DNA of 64,000 nucleotides. Source: Microbacterium sp. MF43. Lineage in GTDB: Bacteria; Actinomycetota; Actinomycetes; Actinomycetales; Microbacteriaceae. Location of the stretch: assembly GCF_012847295.1 (NCBI RefSeq), contig NZ_JABBDY010000001.1:868001-932000 (forward strand), read 5' to 3'. The notes under the pieces are model-generated. The model was not told the origin of the DNA. It did not search any database and saw only the letters and a list, made by a program, of their open reading frames with translations. How positions within the stretch are numbered: the stretch's first letter is position 1; each line of letters begins with the position of its first letter. A program made the position numbers and the translations under genes. This document shows, one piece after another, positions 33,269 to 42,725 of the stretch.

Positions 33269-34054
33269 GTGGCGCGCGCAGGGTCGAACGAGGGCAGAGG
33301 CCCCCTTTACCGGCTCTACATCAGCCGCCTGAGACGACAGCTCGAGCCGGGTGCCGTTCCCCGCCATGTCGCGATGATGATCGACGGCAACCGGCGGTGG
33401 GCCAAGCAGCTGGGCTACGACTCCGCGGCCCACGGTCACCGTGCCGGCGCGGCCAAGATGAGGCAGTTCCTCGAGTGGTGCGACGACGTCGGCGTCGGCG
33501 TGGTCTCGCTCTATCTGCTGTCCACCGACAACCTCCGCAAGCGTGACTCCCGCGAGCTCTCCGACCTCATCGAGATCATCGCCGAACTCGCGCACGAGCT
33601 GTCGACGGACCGCGATTGGCGGGTCCAGCACGTGGGCCGGGCGGACCTCCTGCCGCCGGAGCTCGCGCGCGTGCTGCGCGAGGCCGAGGACCGCACGAAG
33701 GACCACACCGGACTCCACGTGAACCTGGCGGTCGGCTACGGCGGTCGCAGCGAGATCGTCGACGCCGTGCGGAGCATCATCGCCAAGCATGACGGGGACG
33801 GCGGGTCCCTCGAGGAGCTGGCGGCCAGCCTCACGCCCGAGCAGATCGGCGAGCACCTGTACACCGGAGGCCAGCCCGATCCCGATCTCGTCATCCGCAC
33901 CTCGGGCGAGCAGAGGCTGAGCGACTTCCTGCTGTGGCAGTCGGCGCATTCGGAGTTCTATTTCGTCGAGGCGCTGGGGCCGGACCTTCGCGAAGTGGAC
34001 TTCCTTCGCGCGATCCGAGATTTCGCCTCGCGCGACCGCCGCTACGGCAGCTGA
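33269..34054 (+). CDS. cis-Prenyltransferase (isoprenyl diphosphate synthase)
   Basis: The 261-residue enzyme adds isopentenyl units in the Z configuration, making the lipid carrier for cell-wall synthesis or its short-chain precursor. Motifs are complete: HVAMMIDGNRRWAK with the catalytic Asp, GHRAGAAKMRQFLEWC, SLYLLSTDNLRKR, NLAVGYGGRSEIVDAVR and PDLVIRTSGEQRLSDFLLWQSA. Chain length cannot be read from sequence; the gene order matches the mycobacterial Z-farnesyl synthase gene beside a hemolysin III gene. The GTG at 33269 follows TAGCGT (33257-33262) by six bases, so it is probably leaderless. Confidence 0.92.
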   Translation: MARAGSNEGRGPLYRLYISRLRRQLEPGAVPRHVAMMIDGNRRWAKQLGYDSAAHGHRAGAAKMRQFLEWCDDVGVGVVSLYLLSTDNLRKRDSRELSDLIEIIAELAHELSTDRDWRVQHVGRADLLPPELARVLREAEDRTKDHTGLHVNLAVGYGGRSEIVDAVRSIIAKHDGDGGSLEELAASLTPEQIGEHLYTGGQPDPDLVIRTSGEQRLSDFLLWQSAHSEFYFVEALGPDLREVDFLRAIRDFASRDRRYGS

Positions 34055-34095
34055 GAGCGGACAGGGGCGCCGCGGCGCCGTGCCAGAATGTGTCC

Positions 34096-35217
34096 GTGAC
34101 CGATCTGGATTCCTATCTGGAGTCGTTCGACGGCGAACCCGGATATCTGGACTGGGCAGCGTTCGGACCGCTCTCGCCCGCGGTGCGCGCCGAGGCGCAG
34201 GCTGACACCGAGCTCCTCGGGTCCGGCAGACGCACGAGCATCGAGCTCGTCGCCGAGCACAGCCGGGAAGCCCGCGAGCTCCTCGCGGTGCTCCTGGGGA
34301 CGGATGCCTCGCACGTCGTACTCCAGCCGTCGACCACGTACGGGCTCATGCACGCGATCTACGGGCTCGCCGGCGGACTCATGCTCGGCCGGGGCGAGTT
34401 CCCGAGCCTGACCGTCGCGGCCACGCGCGCCGCCGACGCCCTGGGATCGATCGAGCCGCAGTGGCTTGAGCCCGTGGACGGCATGATCACCCCCGACGTC
34501 GTGCGCGCGGCCCTCACCGACGACACGCGGGCGCTCGCCGTGAGCCTCGTCGACTTCCGCACCGGGTACCGCGCCGACCTGACGGCGCTGCGAGACGTGA
34601 TCGGCGACCGCCTGCTCATCGTCGACGCCATCCAGGGCTTCGGCACGGTCGACGCCGACTACGCCGCCGCCGACGTCGTGTGCGGCAACGGGTACAAGTG
34701 GCTGCGCGCGGGGCGTGGAACGGGCTTCGCGTTCTTCGGCGACCGCGCGCTCGAGCAGATCGCCCCCGTGCTGTCGGGGTTCGCCGGCGTGGACGGCGGA
34801 CTGCCCCTCGACGCGGTGCCCGCCCCCGCCTCCTCGGCGCAGGCGTTCGCGGTGAGCGGCATCGACAGCCTCGCCGCGGCACGCCTGGCCACCTCGCTCC
34901 GCGAGATCGTCGACGTCGGCATCGCGGCGATCGAGACCGAGCTCGCCGCGCGCACCGGCGACGTGATGTACTTCGCCGATCGCTACGAGGTCCCCGTCGT
35001 GACCCCGCGGGAGCCGGAGCGCCGCGCGGGCATCGTGACGCTCGCTCCCGAGCCGCAGGACGCGGCGCCGCTGGCAGCGTCGCTGGCCAACCACGGGCTC
35101 ACCGTGACCGTCCGCTCCGGCCTCGTGCGCGTCGCCCCGCACGTGGGCACCGGCGCCAACACCCTGCGGCTGTTCGGCGACGCTCTGGCGGCGTTCTCGT
35201 CGGCGCGCGTCTGGTGA
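34096..35217 (+). CDS. Class V (fold type I) PLP aminotransferase-like protein
   Basis: The 373-residue protein resembles class V aminotransferases and cysteine desulfurases. The aspartate and lysine of the PLP site are in LLIVDAIQGFGTVDADYAAADVV split into its parts: LLIVDAIQGFG and VCGNGYKWLRAGRGTGFAF. The C-terminal small domain ends with VRVAPHVGTGANTLRLF. No active cysteine loop of desulfurases is evident, so the reaction is open. GTG 34096 has CAGAAT six bases upstream, a weaker form of the leaderless -10 pattern; GTG 34090 is an alternative start. It is followed by a perfect palindrome at 35218-35245. Confidence 0.78.
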   Translation: MTDLDSYLESFDGEPGYLDWAAFGPLSPAVRAEAQADTELLGSGRRTSIELVAEHSREARELLAVLLGTDASHVVLQPSTTYGLMHAIYGLAGGLMLGRGEFPSLTVAATRAADALGSIEPQWLEPVDGMITPDVVRAALTDDTRALAVSLVDFRTGYRADLTALRDVIGDRLLIVDAIQGFGTVDADYAAADVVCGNGYKWLRAGRGTGFAFFGDRALEQIAPVLSGFAGVDGGLPLDAVPAPASSAQAFAVSGIDSLAAARLATSLREIVDVGIAAIETELAARTGDVMYFADRYEVPVVTPREPERRAGIVTLAPEPQDAAPLAASLANHGLTVTVRSGLVRVAPHVGTGANTLRLFGDALAAFSSARVW

Positions 35218-35245
35218 TCCGGATGCCTCGCGCGAGGCATCCGGA
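35218..35245. terminator. 28-bp perfect palindrome made of two GGATGCCTCG words
   Basis: Starting at the base after the aminotransferase stop, 35218-35245 is an exact palindrome: GGATGCCTCG at 35221-35230 meets CGAGGCATCC at 35233-35242. As RNA it folds to a 12-bp stem with a CGCG tetraloop. Position and shape fit a terminator, and it is the clearest example of the recurring 10-mer forming an inverted pair. Confidence 0.65.
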
Positions 35246-35421
35246 ACAATTCACCTGGACGACACGATCCCGGGCGTGTCGTGCGCACGGGATGTCGCAG
35301 GGCGGCCGTACGTTCATCACATCGGGCAAGGCGCCCGGTCGGGTCGGCCTCTCGGATCGCGACTCGTGACCAATGGTCGACTCGTGACTGCCGGGTTCTC
35401 CACCCGGGGCGGGAGTGGGTT
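35246..35421 (+). promoter_or_regulatory. phoH upstream region with direct repeat and leader hairpin
   Basis: This 176-base gap has no reading frame I can support. It contains an exact direct repeat of CGACTCGTGAC at 35360-35370 and 35378-35388 (18-base spacing), possibly a binding site, and a hairpin CCGGGT/ACCCGG at 35391-35396 and 35402-35407. The hairpin stands four bases before the ribosome site GGGAG (35411-35415) of the PIN-PhoH gene. No clear -10 box is visible. Confidence 0.4.
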
Positions 35422-36777
35422 GTGACCACACGAGCACCACACAAGCAGCGCAGTCAGCACGTCGAGCAGCCGGACGACCTCGAGCAGGATCTCCGCACCT
35501 ACGTGCTCGACACCTCGGTGCTGCTGAGCGATCCGCGGGCGTTCTTCCGCTTCGCCGAGCACAACGTCGTGATCCCCGTCGTGGTGATCACCGAGCTCGA
35601 GGGCAAGCGGCACGACCCCGAGATCGGGTACTTCGCGCGGCAGGCGCTGCGCCATCTCGACGAGCTGCGCGTGGAGCACGGACGCTTGGACTTCCCTGTT
35701 CCCGTGGGCGAGGGCGGCACGCTGCGCGTGGAGCTCAACAACACCGACGCCTCCGTCCTCCCGTCCGGCATGCGACTGGGTGACAACGACAGCCGCATCC
35801 TCGCCGTCGCGATGCACCTCGCCTCGGAGGGGCAGGAGGTGACCGTCGTGTCGAAGGACCTGCCCATGCGCGTGAAGGCCGCGTCGCTCGGCGTCATCGC
35901 CGAGGAGTACCTCGCCGAGCAGGCCGTCGACTCCGGGTGGACCGGCATCGCCACCATCGACGTCTCCGGCGACGACATCTCCGACCTCTACGAGAGCGAA
36001 GTCGCCTCGAGCGACGACGTCAAGGGGCTCCCGGTCAACACCGGACTGATCATCCACTCCGAGCGGGGATCGGCCCTTGGGCGCGTCACCTCCGACGGCT
36101 CCTTCAAGCTCGTGCGCGGCGACCGGGAGGTGTTCGGTCTGCACGGCCGTTCGGCCGAGCAGCGCATCGCGATCGATCTGCTGCTCGACCCCGAGGTCGG
36201 CATCGTCTCGCTCGGCGGACGTGCCGGCACCGGCAAGTCCGCCCTCGCGCTGTGCGCCGGCCTCGAGGCGGTCCTCGAGCGCCAGCAGCAGCGCAAGATC
36301 ATCGTGTTCCGGCCGCTGTTCGCCGTCGGCGGGCAGGAGCTCGGATACCTGCCGGGCGACCAGCAGGAGAAGATGAACCCGTGGGGTCAGGCGGTGTTCG
36401 ACACCCTCGGGTCGGTCGTCTCGTCGAACGTGCTCGAAGAGGTCGTCGAGCGAGGACTCCTCGAGGTCATGCCGCTCACGCACATCCGCGGCCGATCGCT
36501 GCACGATGCGTTCGTGATCGTCGATGAGGCGCAGTCGCTCGAACGCAACGTCCTGCTCACCGTGCTGAGCCGGATGGGCCAGAACTCCCGAGTGGTGCTC
36601 ACCCACGATGTCGGGCAGCGCGACAACCTGCGCGTCGGTCGCCACGACGGCGTCGCGTCGGTGATCGAGACCCTCAAGGGGCACGGACTCTTCGGGCACG
36701 TCACGCTCACACGGTCGGAGCGGTCGGCCATCGCCGCGCTCGTGACCGATCTGCTGGAGGCCGGCGAACTGGCCTGA
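35422..36777 (+). CDS. PIN domain-PhoH ATPase fusion (PhoH2/YlaK type)
   Basis: The 451-residue protein fuses an N-terminal PIN ribonuclease domain with a PhoH ATPase. The four PIN acidic residues appear in [27 protein letters not shown] and VSKDLPMRV. The PhoH part has Walker [11 protein letters not shown] (about residue 268), [14 protein letters not shown] and Walker [12 protein letters not shown]. Related PhoH2 proteins unwind and cut RNA in an ATP-dependent way. GTG 35422 has GGGAG six bases upstream and removes an unconserved extension of the longest frame. No antitoxin-like partner gene is visible upstream. A strong terminator follows. Confidence 0.9.
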   Translation: MTTRAPHKQRSQHVEQPDDLEQDLRTYVLDTSVLLSDPRAFFRFAEHNVVIPVVVITELEGKRHDPEIGYFARQALRHLDELRVEHGRLDFPVPVGEGGTLRVELNNTDASVLPSGMRLGDNDSRILAVAMHLASEGQEVTVVSKDLPMRVKAASLGVIAEEYLAEQAVDSGWTGIATIDVSGDDISDLYESEVASSDDVKGLPVNTGLIIHSERGSALGRVTSDGSFKLVRGDREVFGLHGRSAEQRIAIDLLLDPEVGIVSLGGRAGTGKSALALCAGLEAVLERQQQRKIIVFRPLFAVGGQELGYLPGDQQEKMNPWGQAVFDTLGSVVSSNVLEEVVERGLLEVMPLTHIRGRSLHDAFVIVDEAQSLERNVLLTVLSRMGQNSRVVLTHDVGQRDNLRVGRHDGVASVIETLKGHGLFGHVTLTRSERSAIAALVTDLLEAGELA

Positions 36778-36783
36778 ACGACC

Positions 36784-36820
36784 GCGAAAGGGCCGGGACG
36801 CTGCCTCCCGGCCCTTTCGC
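36784..36820 (+). terminator. Strong terminator of the PIN-PhoH gene
   Basis: A perfect 15-bp stem, GCGAAAGGGCCGGGA at 36784-36798 with its complement at 36806-36820, encloses a 7-nt loop just after the stop at 36777. The AAA in the left arm gives TTT in the right arm. This is the best terminator in the window by stem length and position. Confidence 0.8.
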
Positions 36821-36946
36821 CTGTCCCGCGCGTCGGTAAGAGGGCATCCCGCATGAGGAAAGTCTCATGCCGTCCGCCGCTTCGGCGACCCCACGTCTGC
36901 GACGATGGAAGAGGCGTTTCTCGTGCATTCTGGGGAAGGAGCGAGC

Positions 36947-37702
36947 GTGGACGGTCGTACGCGTCTGGCAGTCGGTGGCATGGCCACCGTCGCTGCGAGC
37001 GTCGCCGTCATCTGCGCCGTCGCGCTCACCAATTCCGTCTCGCTCTCCGAGGCCGAGGGTGTATCCATCGGCAGCGGAGCGGTCGTGGTCCCTGTCACCG
37101 TCGAAGGCGACGAGGCCCAGCCCACCGCCACCCCCACGCCGCGCGTCACCCCGACACCCGTCCCGACTCCACGAACGGCCGAGCCGCAGCAGCCGGTCGG
37201 CCCCCCGGCGGCCGAGGTCGTGCCGGCGCCGGAAGCCGAGGTCGTCGCGGCGCCCGCACAGCCCTCGCACGTCGCCCAGACGCCCGCCTCCCCGTCGCCG
37301 AGCGCACCCGGGAAGGACGAGGCGATCGCGGATGCCGAGGCATCCGGATCCTGGGAACCGGTCCGCCGGTGGGCGGCGAGCCTCGGGTGGTCCCAAGGCC
37401 GCATCGACGCCTACATCGCGCGCCTCGAGAAGGCCCGCGGATCTCTGCCCGATGGCGGCGACCGCCTCGTGGGCGGCACGGACGCCGGCCGGGGGAGCGG
37501 CGGCAGCGGCGGCGACCCGTCGGACTCCCAGCGGCGCGTGTCGAGTGGCAGCACCGCCTCCACCCCCGAGGTGCCGGTCGACGCCGACACCAAGAAAGAG
37601 CGCCCCGCGAACGCGGGTGCCCCCGCCGGTGACCGGTCGACGAAGCCCGGTCTCGGCGAGAAGAAGGATCGATCGCGCAACTCCCCAGAAAAGCGCGATT
37701 GA
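36947..37702 (+). CDS. Secreted or anchored Pro/Thr-rich envelope protein
   Basis: The 251-residue protein has an N-terminal hydrophobic segment (about residues 7-30) that may be a signal anchor. A long low-complexity stretch follows, with PTATPTPRVTPTPVPTP and runs of Pro-Ala-Glu, then a short ordered patch SWEPVRRWAASLGWSQGRID and a charged, Gly/Ser-rich tail. The ordered patch could be a small helical domain; the rest should be extended in the cell wall. The GTG start at 36947 has the ribosome site GGGGAAGGAG at 36932-36941. The frame is open back to ATG 36905, which lacks such a site. Function unknown. Confidence 0.65.
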   Translation: MDGRTRLAVGGMATVAASVAVICAVALTNSVSLSEAEGVSIGSGAVVVPVTVEGDEAQPTATPTPRVTPTPVPTPRTAEPQQPVGPPAAEVVPAPEAEVVAAPAQPSHVAQTPASPSPSAPGKDEAIADAEASGSWEPVRRWAASLGWSQGRIDAYIARLEKARGSLPDGGDRLVGGTDAGRGSGGSGGDPSDSQRRVSSGSTASTPEVPVDADTKKERPANAGAPAGDRSTKPGLGEKKDRSRNSPEKRD

Positions 37703-37733
37703 TGCGGCCGGTTTCCCCCTTCCGGCCCTTCCT

Positions 37734-37763
37734 AGCCCCCGGCGTCCCCCAGCGCCGGGGGCT
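37734..37763. terminator. Bidirectional terminator
   Basis: AGCCCCCGGCG at 37734-37744 pairs perfectly with 37753-37763 around an 8-nt loop, followed by TCTTC on the plus strand. It separates the plus-strand envelope gene (stop 37702) from the convergent response regulator gene (stop 37779) and can end both. Confidence 0.75.
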
Positions 37764-37778
37764 TCTTCGCAGGCGAGG

Positions 37779-38435
37779 TCACTCCCAGCGGTAGCCGGCG
37801 CCCCGCACGGTCACGATGTGATCCGGCCCGAGCTTGCCTCGGAGGTAGCGCACGTACACGTCCACGACGTTCGAGCCCGGGTCGAAGTCGAGGCCCCACA
37901 CTCGGCTGAGGAGCTGCTCGCGGCTGAGCACCCGGCCGGGGTTGCGCAGGAACTGCTCGGCGAGGGCGAACTCACGCGCAGAGAGGTCGATCTCGCGGCC
38001 GCCGACCATCGCGCGGCGGGCGAGGATGTCGAGCATCACGTCGCCGTGCGACACTGCCACGCCGACCTGCGGGGTGGTCTCCCGCAGGCGCGAGCGCACG
38101 CGCGCGAGCAGCTCTTCGAACGTGAAGGGCTTGGGCACGTAGTCGTTCGCGCCCGCGTCGAGTCCCTCGACCGTGTCGCGTGTGCTCGAACGCGCGGTCA
38201 GCATGATGACGGGCACCGCCGATCCCCGCGCCCGAAGCTCGCGGAGCACCTCGAAGCCGTCCATCGTCGGAAGCCCCACGTCCAGGAGCATCAGGTCGGC
38301 GTCTCCGCGCAGCGCGATCGCGAGCGCCTCCGCGCCGTCCTCCTCGAGGATGGTCTCGTACCCGGCGGCCTCGAGGCCGCGGCTCACGAAGGACGCGATC
38401 CGGGGCTCGTCCTCGACGATGAGGATCCTCGTCAT
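37779..38435 (-). CDS. OmpR/PhoB-type response regulator
   Basis: The 218-residue protein has an N-terminal receiver domain (acidic pocket Glu8-Asp9, phosphorylated Asp52 in LMLLDVGLP, conserved Lys in YVPKPF) and a C-terminal winged helix (about residues 125-218, ending with VDVYVRYLRGKL and VRGAGYRWE). It is the partner of the kinase encoded immediately upstream; the ATG overlaps the kinase stop as ATGA. The regulated genes are unknown. It is the last gene of the long minus-strand unit that begins with xseA. Confidence 0.95.
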   Translation of the reverse strand: MTRILIVEDEPRIASFVSRGLEAAGYETILEEDGAEALAIALRGDADLMLLDVGLPTMDGFEVLRELRARGSAVPVIMLTARSSTRDTVEGLDAGANDYVPKPFTFEELLARVRSRLRETTPQVGVAVSHGDVMLDILARRAMVGGREIDLSAREFALAEQFLRNPGRVLSREQLLSRVWGLDFDPGSNVVDVYVRYLRGKLGPDHIVTVRGAGYRWE

Positions 38436-39961
38436 GCCGATACCTCCCGCTGAAGGACGTCGCCCGCCCGGACCGGCGCCGGAAGCTCGGCGGCGGCGGG
38501 AGGCAGATGAATCGTGAAGGTCGCGCCGCCGCCGGGGGTGTCGGTGACGGTGCAGGTGCCGGAGTGCCCCTTCATGATCGCATCGACGATCGCGAGGCCG
38601 AGGCCCGACCCGCCGACCGTTCGCTTGCCGGAGGCCCGGTCGAAGCGGTTGAAGATGCGGCGGCGCGCCGCGGCGGGAATCCCGGGACCGTGGTCACGGA
38701 CCCACAGGCGTGCGCCATCGGCCTCGAACGAGCTGCCGATCTCGATCGGAGACCCCGGCGGGGTGTACTTGGCGGCGTTGTCGGCGAGCTGGAGCCAGGC
38801 CTGGAGGAGGCGGTCGGCGTCGCCGTGGGCGACGCCGGTGGCCGTCGACTCGACGCTCCAGGTGTGGCCGGGGATCACGGCGACCAGTTCGCCCACGCGC
38901 GCCGTCAGGGCCGAGAGGTCGACGTCGCCCATGATGTACGAGTCGCCCTCGGCGGCGGCCAGCAGGTCGATGTCCTCCACCAGACGGGCGAGGCGGTCGA
39001 GTTCGGCGATGCCGATCTCGCGGGCGGATGCCGCGTCCCCGGCGTCGCCGGGGTCCATGAGCTCGAGGTGCCCGCGCACGATCGTGATGGGGGTCTTCAA
39101 CTCGTGGCGCACGTCGTCGAGGAGCTGTCGCTGCACATCGACGGATCCTTCGAGACGGTCGAGCATGGAGTTGACGGTGCGGGAGAGATCGGAGATGTCG
39201 TCGTTGCCCTGCTCCGGCAGCCGCGGCGAGAGGTCGGCGATCGTGATGGCATCGGCCGTCTCGCGAAGGTGACGGATGGGCGACAGGAGCCTGCCGGTGA
39301 CGAACCATCCCACCACGCCGATCGCGACGAGCACGACGAGTGCGGCGATCATGTAGGTCGCCATCGCGACGGTGACCGGCTCGAGCTCGGCGCCGAGATT
39401 CACTGCTCGGATGTAGACGCCCGAACGCTGGTCGCCCTCCACCGTCACCGGGACCGAGATGTACCGCAGCGAGCCGTCCTCCGTGCTCACCGTTCCCAGC
39501 AGGCTCTCCCCGCCTTCGGCATCGGCCACCGCGCGGTCGATGATGGCGGAGTTCTGAGAGATGTCGAACCCGGAGATCGTGCCGGGCTTGTATCGCGCGA
39601 CGCCGTCGATGACCGCGAGAGAGGCCTCGTTGCGGGCGGGCACGAAGCTCGTGACGGCCTCGCGCAGATAATCCTCCAGCGAGTCGAAGTCGCGGATGTC
39701 GAGGATCTCGCTCGCGGTCGCCGCGCCATCGCCGGCGTCGGCCGTGCCGGGGTTCTCTCCCGGCTCGTCCTGCGGATCGGCGAGCGTCTGGAGCCCCGAC
39801 ACTTGAGCCTTGAGACGGTTGTCGATCTCGTTGATCACCCGCTCGCGCTGAACCAGGAACGTGACACTGCCGACGATCGCCAGACCCACGCACGCCACGG
39901 CGAGGATCGCGGCGAGGATTCGCACGCGTGCAGGGATCGGCCGGGGTGCCGGGCGTTTCAC
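38432..39961 (-). CDS. Membrane sensor histidine kinase
   Basis: The 509-residue kinase has two membrane helices, one after the N-terminus (LAAILAVACVGLAIVGSV) and one near residue 225 (MIAALVVLVAIGVVGWFV), flanking an extracytoplasmic sensor domain. A HAMP linker follows, then HisKA with the phosphorylated His in DDVRHELKTPITIVRGH and the ATPase with N box LADNAAKYTP and G boxes RDHGPGIP and GGSGLGLAIV. I start at GTG 39961 because GATAAT on the minus strand (39968-39973) is six bases upstream; GTG 39997 is possible. The stop overlaps the response regulator ATG. Confidence 0.92.
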   Translation of the reverse strand: MKRPAPRPIPARVRILAAILAVACVGLAIVGSVTFLVQRERVINEIDNRLKAQVSGLQTLADPQDEPGENPGTADAGDGAATASEILDIRDFDSLEDYLREAVTSFVPARNEASLAVIDGVARYKPGTISGFDISQNSAIIDRAVADAEGGESLLGTVSTEDGSLRYISVPVTVEGDQRSGVYIRAVNLGAELEPVTVAMATYMIAALVVLVAIGVVGWFVTGRLLSPIRHLRETADAITIADLSPRLPEQGNDDISDLSRTVNSMLDRLEGSVDVQRQLLDDVRHELKTPITIVRGHLELMDPGDAGDAASAREIGIAELDRLARLVEDIDLLAAAEGDSYIMGDVDLSALTARVGELVAVIPGHTWSVESTATGVAHGDADRLLQAWLQLADNAAKYTPPGSPIEIGSSFEADGARLWVRDHGPGIPAAARRRIFNRFDRASGKRTVGGSGLGLAIVDAIMKGHSGTCTVTDTPGGGATFTIHLPPAAAELPAPVRAGDVLQREVSA

Positions 39962-40007
39962 CCCCTGATTATCGCGCGGCGCCGCCTGCTGCGACACGGA
40001 CGGATGT

Positions 40008-41402
40008 TCAGCCCGGGTGCGTCATCGACAGCAGATCGAGCTTCTCGTCGAGCTGCTCCAGCGTCAGCTCGCCTCGCTCGACGTAGCCGAGGTCGATGAC
40101 GGCCTCGCGGACGGTGATGCCCTTCGCGACCGAATGCTTGGCGATCTTCGCCGCAGCCTCGTACCCGATGAGCTTGTTGAGGGGCGTCACGATCGAGGGT
40201 GACATGCCCGCGTAGGCGGCTGCGCGCTCGACGTTGGCCTCGAGCCCGTCGATCGTCTTGTCCGCCAGGAGCCGGGCGGCGTTGGCGAGCAGGCTGATCG
40301 ACTCGAGAACGGCGGTTCCCATGACCGGGATGGCCACGTTGAGCTCGAACGACCCGGAAGCACCTGCCCATGCCACGGTGGCGTCGTTGCCGATCACCCG
40401 CGCACACACCATCAGCGTGGCCTCGGGGACGACCGGGTTGACCTTGCCGGGCATGATCGACGACCCGGGCTGCAGGTCGGGGATGTGCAGCTCGCCGAGG
40501 CCGGTGTTGGGGCCGGAGCCCATCCAGCGGATGTCGTTGTTGATCTTGGTGAGCGAGACGGCGATGGTGCGCAGGGCGCCGGATGCCTCGACCAGCCCGT
40601 CCCGGTTCGCCTGGGCCTCGAAGTGGTCCTTGGCCTCGGTGATGGGCAGCTCGGTGTCGTCGACGATCAGCTCGATGACCTTCTGCGGGAACCCGAGCGG
40701 GGTGTTGATGCCGGTGCCGACGGCGGTGCCGCCCAGGGGGACCTCCGCCACGCGGGGGAGGACGGACTGGACGCGCTCGATGCCCAGACGCAGCTGGCGC
40801 GCGTAACCGCCGAACTCCTGGCCGAGGGTGACGGGGGTCGCGTCCATCAGGTGGGTGCGACCGGATTTCACCACGGTCTTCCAGGCCTCCGCCTTCGCTT
40901 CGAGGGCGACGGCGAGGTGGTCGAGAGCGGGGATGAGGTCGTCGATGAGCTCCTGCGTCACGGCGATGTGCACGGAGGTCGGGAAGACGTCGTTCGAGGA
41001 CTGCGAGGCATTGACGTGGTCGTTCGGGTGGATCGCCGAGCCGAGATCCTGGGATGCGAGGGTCGCGAGCACCTCGTTCATGTTCATGTTCGACGAGGTG
41101 CCGCTGCCGGTCTGGTACACGTCGATCGGGAACTGGTCGGCGAACTCGCCCGCGATGATGCGGTCGGCGGCGCGCGCGATGGCATCGGCGATCGTCGCGT
41201 CCAGCGTGCCCAGCTCCTTGTTGGCCAGCGCCGCCGCCTTCTTGATGCGCGCGAGGGCCACGATCTGGGCGGGCTCGAGAGGGTCGCCCGAGATGGGGAA
41301 GTTCTCCACGGCGCGCTGGGTCTGCGCGGCGTACAGGGCGTTCTTGGGAACCCGCACCTCACCCATGGTGTCGTGCTCGATGCGGTATTCGATGTCGGTC
41401 AC
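40008..41402 (-). CDS. fumC: Class II fumarate hydratase
   Basis: The 464-residue enzyme interconverts fumarate and malate in the TCA cycle without an iron-sulfur cluster. Landmarks are the N-terminal [14 protein letters not shown], substrate-binding [47 protein letters not shown] and the fumarase/aspartase signature [12 protein letters not shown] on the catalytic serine loop. GTG 41402 has the ribosome site GGAGGA eight bases upstream on the minus strand. It sits 31 bases after carbonic anhydrase and 46 before the kinase in one minus-strand unit. Confidence 0.97.
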   Translation of the reverse strand: MTDIEYRIEHDTMGEVRVPKNALYAAQTQRAVENFPISGDPLEPAQIVALARIKKAAALANKELGTLDATIADAIARAADRIIAGEFADQFPIDVYQTGSGTSSNMNMNEVLATLASQDLGSAIHPNDHVNASQSSNDVFPTSVHIAVTQELIDDLIPALDHLAVALEAKAEAWKTVVKSGRTHLMDATPVTLGQEFGGYARQLRLGIERVQSVLPRVAEVPLGGTAVGTGINTPLGFPQKVIELIVDDTELPITEAKDHFEAQANRDGLVEASGALRTIAVSLTKINNDIRWMGSGPNTGLGELHIPDLQPGSSIMPGKVNPVVPEATLMVCARVIGNDATVAWAGASGSFELNVAIPVMGTAVLESISLLANAARLLADKTIDGLEANVERAAAYAGMSPSIVTPLNKLIGYEAAAKIAKHSVAKGITVREAVIDLGYVERGELTLEQLDEKLDLLSMTHPG

Positions 41403-41433
41403 TTCGTCGTTCCTCCGTTGGTGGCGAGTGTCT

Positions 41434-42093
41434 TCACGCAGCGTCGTCGTCGCCCACGTCGCCGACGATGACGTCGGGGACCGCGGTTCCTTCGGCGAGA
41501 CGGTAGTTGGCGCCCACGATCGCGAGACGGCCCTCGGCCACGGCCTCGCTGATCAGCTCCGACGAGTGCAGCAGTTCGCCGACGGTGTCGCGCAGATGCT
41601 CGCGCAGCACCTTCTCCTGATCGATCGTCCCCGGCGTCACACCGTCGACGGTGTCGGCGCGAACGACGCGGCGCACAGCCGGGACGATCGGCGCGATCTG
41701 CTTCCAGATGTGGGCGGGAAGAGCCGGGGCATCCGCGCTCGTGCTCTCGATCGCCGCGGCCACGGCGCCGCACGCGTCGTGGCCGAGCACGATGATGAGC
41801 GGGACCTCCAGGACGGCGACGGCGTACTCGAGGCTGCCGATGACGGAGTCCGAGATGACCTGACCCGCGTTGCGCACGACGAACAGGTCGCCGAGACCCT
41901 TGTCGAAGATGATCTCTGCGGCCAGGCGCGAGTCGGAGCACCCGAACAGCGCGGCACGCGGGCGCTGGCCTGCAGCGAGATCATGGCGGCGCTCGACGTC
42001 CTGCCGGGGGTGGCGGGGCTCACCGGCGACGAAGCGGGCATTGCCGCGCTGCATCTCCTGCCACACCTTCCCAGGGGTCGCGTTCTCGCTCAC
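41434..42093 (-). CDS. Beta-class carbonic anhydrase
   Basis: The 219-residue zinc enzyme converts CO2 and bicarbonate. The zinc ligands are clear: Cys52 with Asp54 and Arg56 in [12 protein letters not shown], and His105 and Cys108 in [16 protein letters not shown] is another family block. The GTG at 42093 overlaps the DUF4245 stop by four bases (GTGA), which fixes the start and indicates co-translation. Placement in the same operon as fumC suggests a link to carbon metabolism; the window also encodes PEP carboxylase, which uses bicarbonate. Confidence 0.93.
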   Translation of the reverse strand: MSENATPGKVWQEMQRGNARFVAGEPRHPRQDVERRHDLAAGQRPRAALFGCSDSRLAAEIIFDKGLGDLFVVRNAGQVISDSVIGSLEYAVAVLEVPLIIVLGHDACGAVAAAIESTSADAPALPAHIWKQIAPIVPAVRRVVRADTVDGVTPGTIDQEKVLREHLRDTVGELLHSSELISEAVAEGRLAIVGANYRLAEGTAVPDVIVGDVGDDDAA

Positions 42094-42725
42094 TCGGCCT
42101 CCTCGCGCAGTCGTTCGACCTCGGGGGCGACGGCAGCGGCAGCCCGCTCCAGCGTCTCCTCGTCGGCCGTGCCGTAGATCAGGATCGTGTCGTCCCCCGC
42201 CTGCGTGGCGAGTGCGACCGACACGTTGCCGGCCCGGGACGGATCGGGGATGTCGTAGCGGTCCCACGTGACGCCCTCGACGGTGATCGTGCCGTCGACG
42301 CTCGCGCCGGAGAGCTCGCGCGTCGGCCACGCGGCATCGGCGTCGAAGCCCTGCGCGACGCGCAGGAACCACGTCTCGTCGGCGTAGACGATGGTCCACG
42401 CGCGGACGCCGTCGCCCTCGATGTCGGCGACGTTGACGGTCCAGGATGCCGGTGCATCGGGGGCGATGATCGGACGCTCCTCGGCGGCCGACACCCGCTC
42501 GGCCACGGCCGACACGTCGATCGGCTCGCGCTCGGGGGGCGTGCCGCGGGGCACCGCGAGGATGATCACGACCACGACGGCCATCGTCACGATGAGCGCG
42601 GCGATGAGGTTGCGGGTGTTCTGGCTCTGCCGGTGGACCCGGGAGGACTCGGCCTTGCGCGCGGCGGTCTCTTCCGGCGTCTCAGGACGCCCGAGCTCGG
42701 CGACGATGCGCGGAGTCTGGGCCAT
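42090..42725 (-). CDS. DUF4245 membrane-anchored protein
   Basis: The 211-residue protein has a cytoplasmic N-terminus with ETPEETAARKAESSRVHRQ, one membrane helix (about residues 40-60: LIAALIVTMAVVVVIILAV) and an outside domain with SWTVNVADIEGDGVRAW and YADETWFLRVAQGFD. This is the DUF4245 family, commonly encoded near fumarase and glpX in actinobacteria. Function unknown. ATG 42725 overlaps the xseB stop by one base (TGATG) and its own stop overlaps the carbonic anhydrase GTG, so it is translated as part of the operon. Confidence 0.88.
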   Translation of the reverse strand: MAQTPRIVAELGRPETPEETAARKAESSRVHRQSQNTRNLIAALIVTMAVVVVIILAVPRGTPPEREPIDVSAVAERVSAAEERPIIAPDAPASWTVNVADIEGDGVRAWTIVYADETWFLRVAQGFDADAAWPTRELSGASVDGTITVEGVTWDRYDIPDPSRAGNVSVALATQAGDDTILIYGTADEETLERAAAAVAPEVERLREEAE

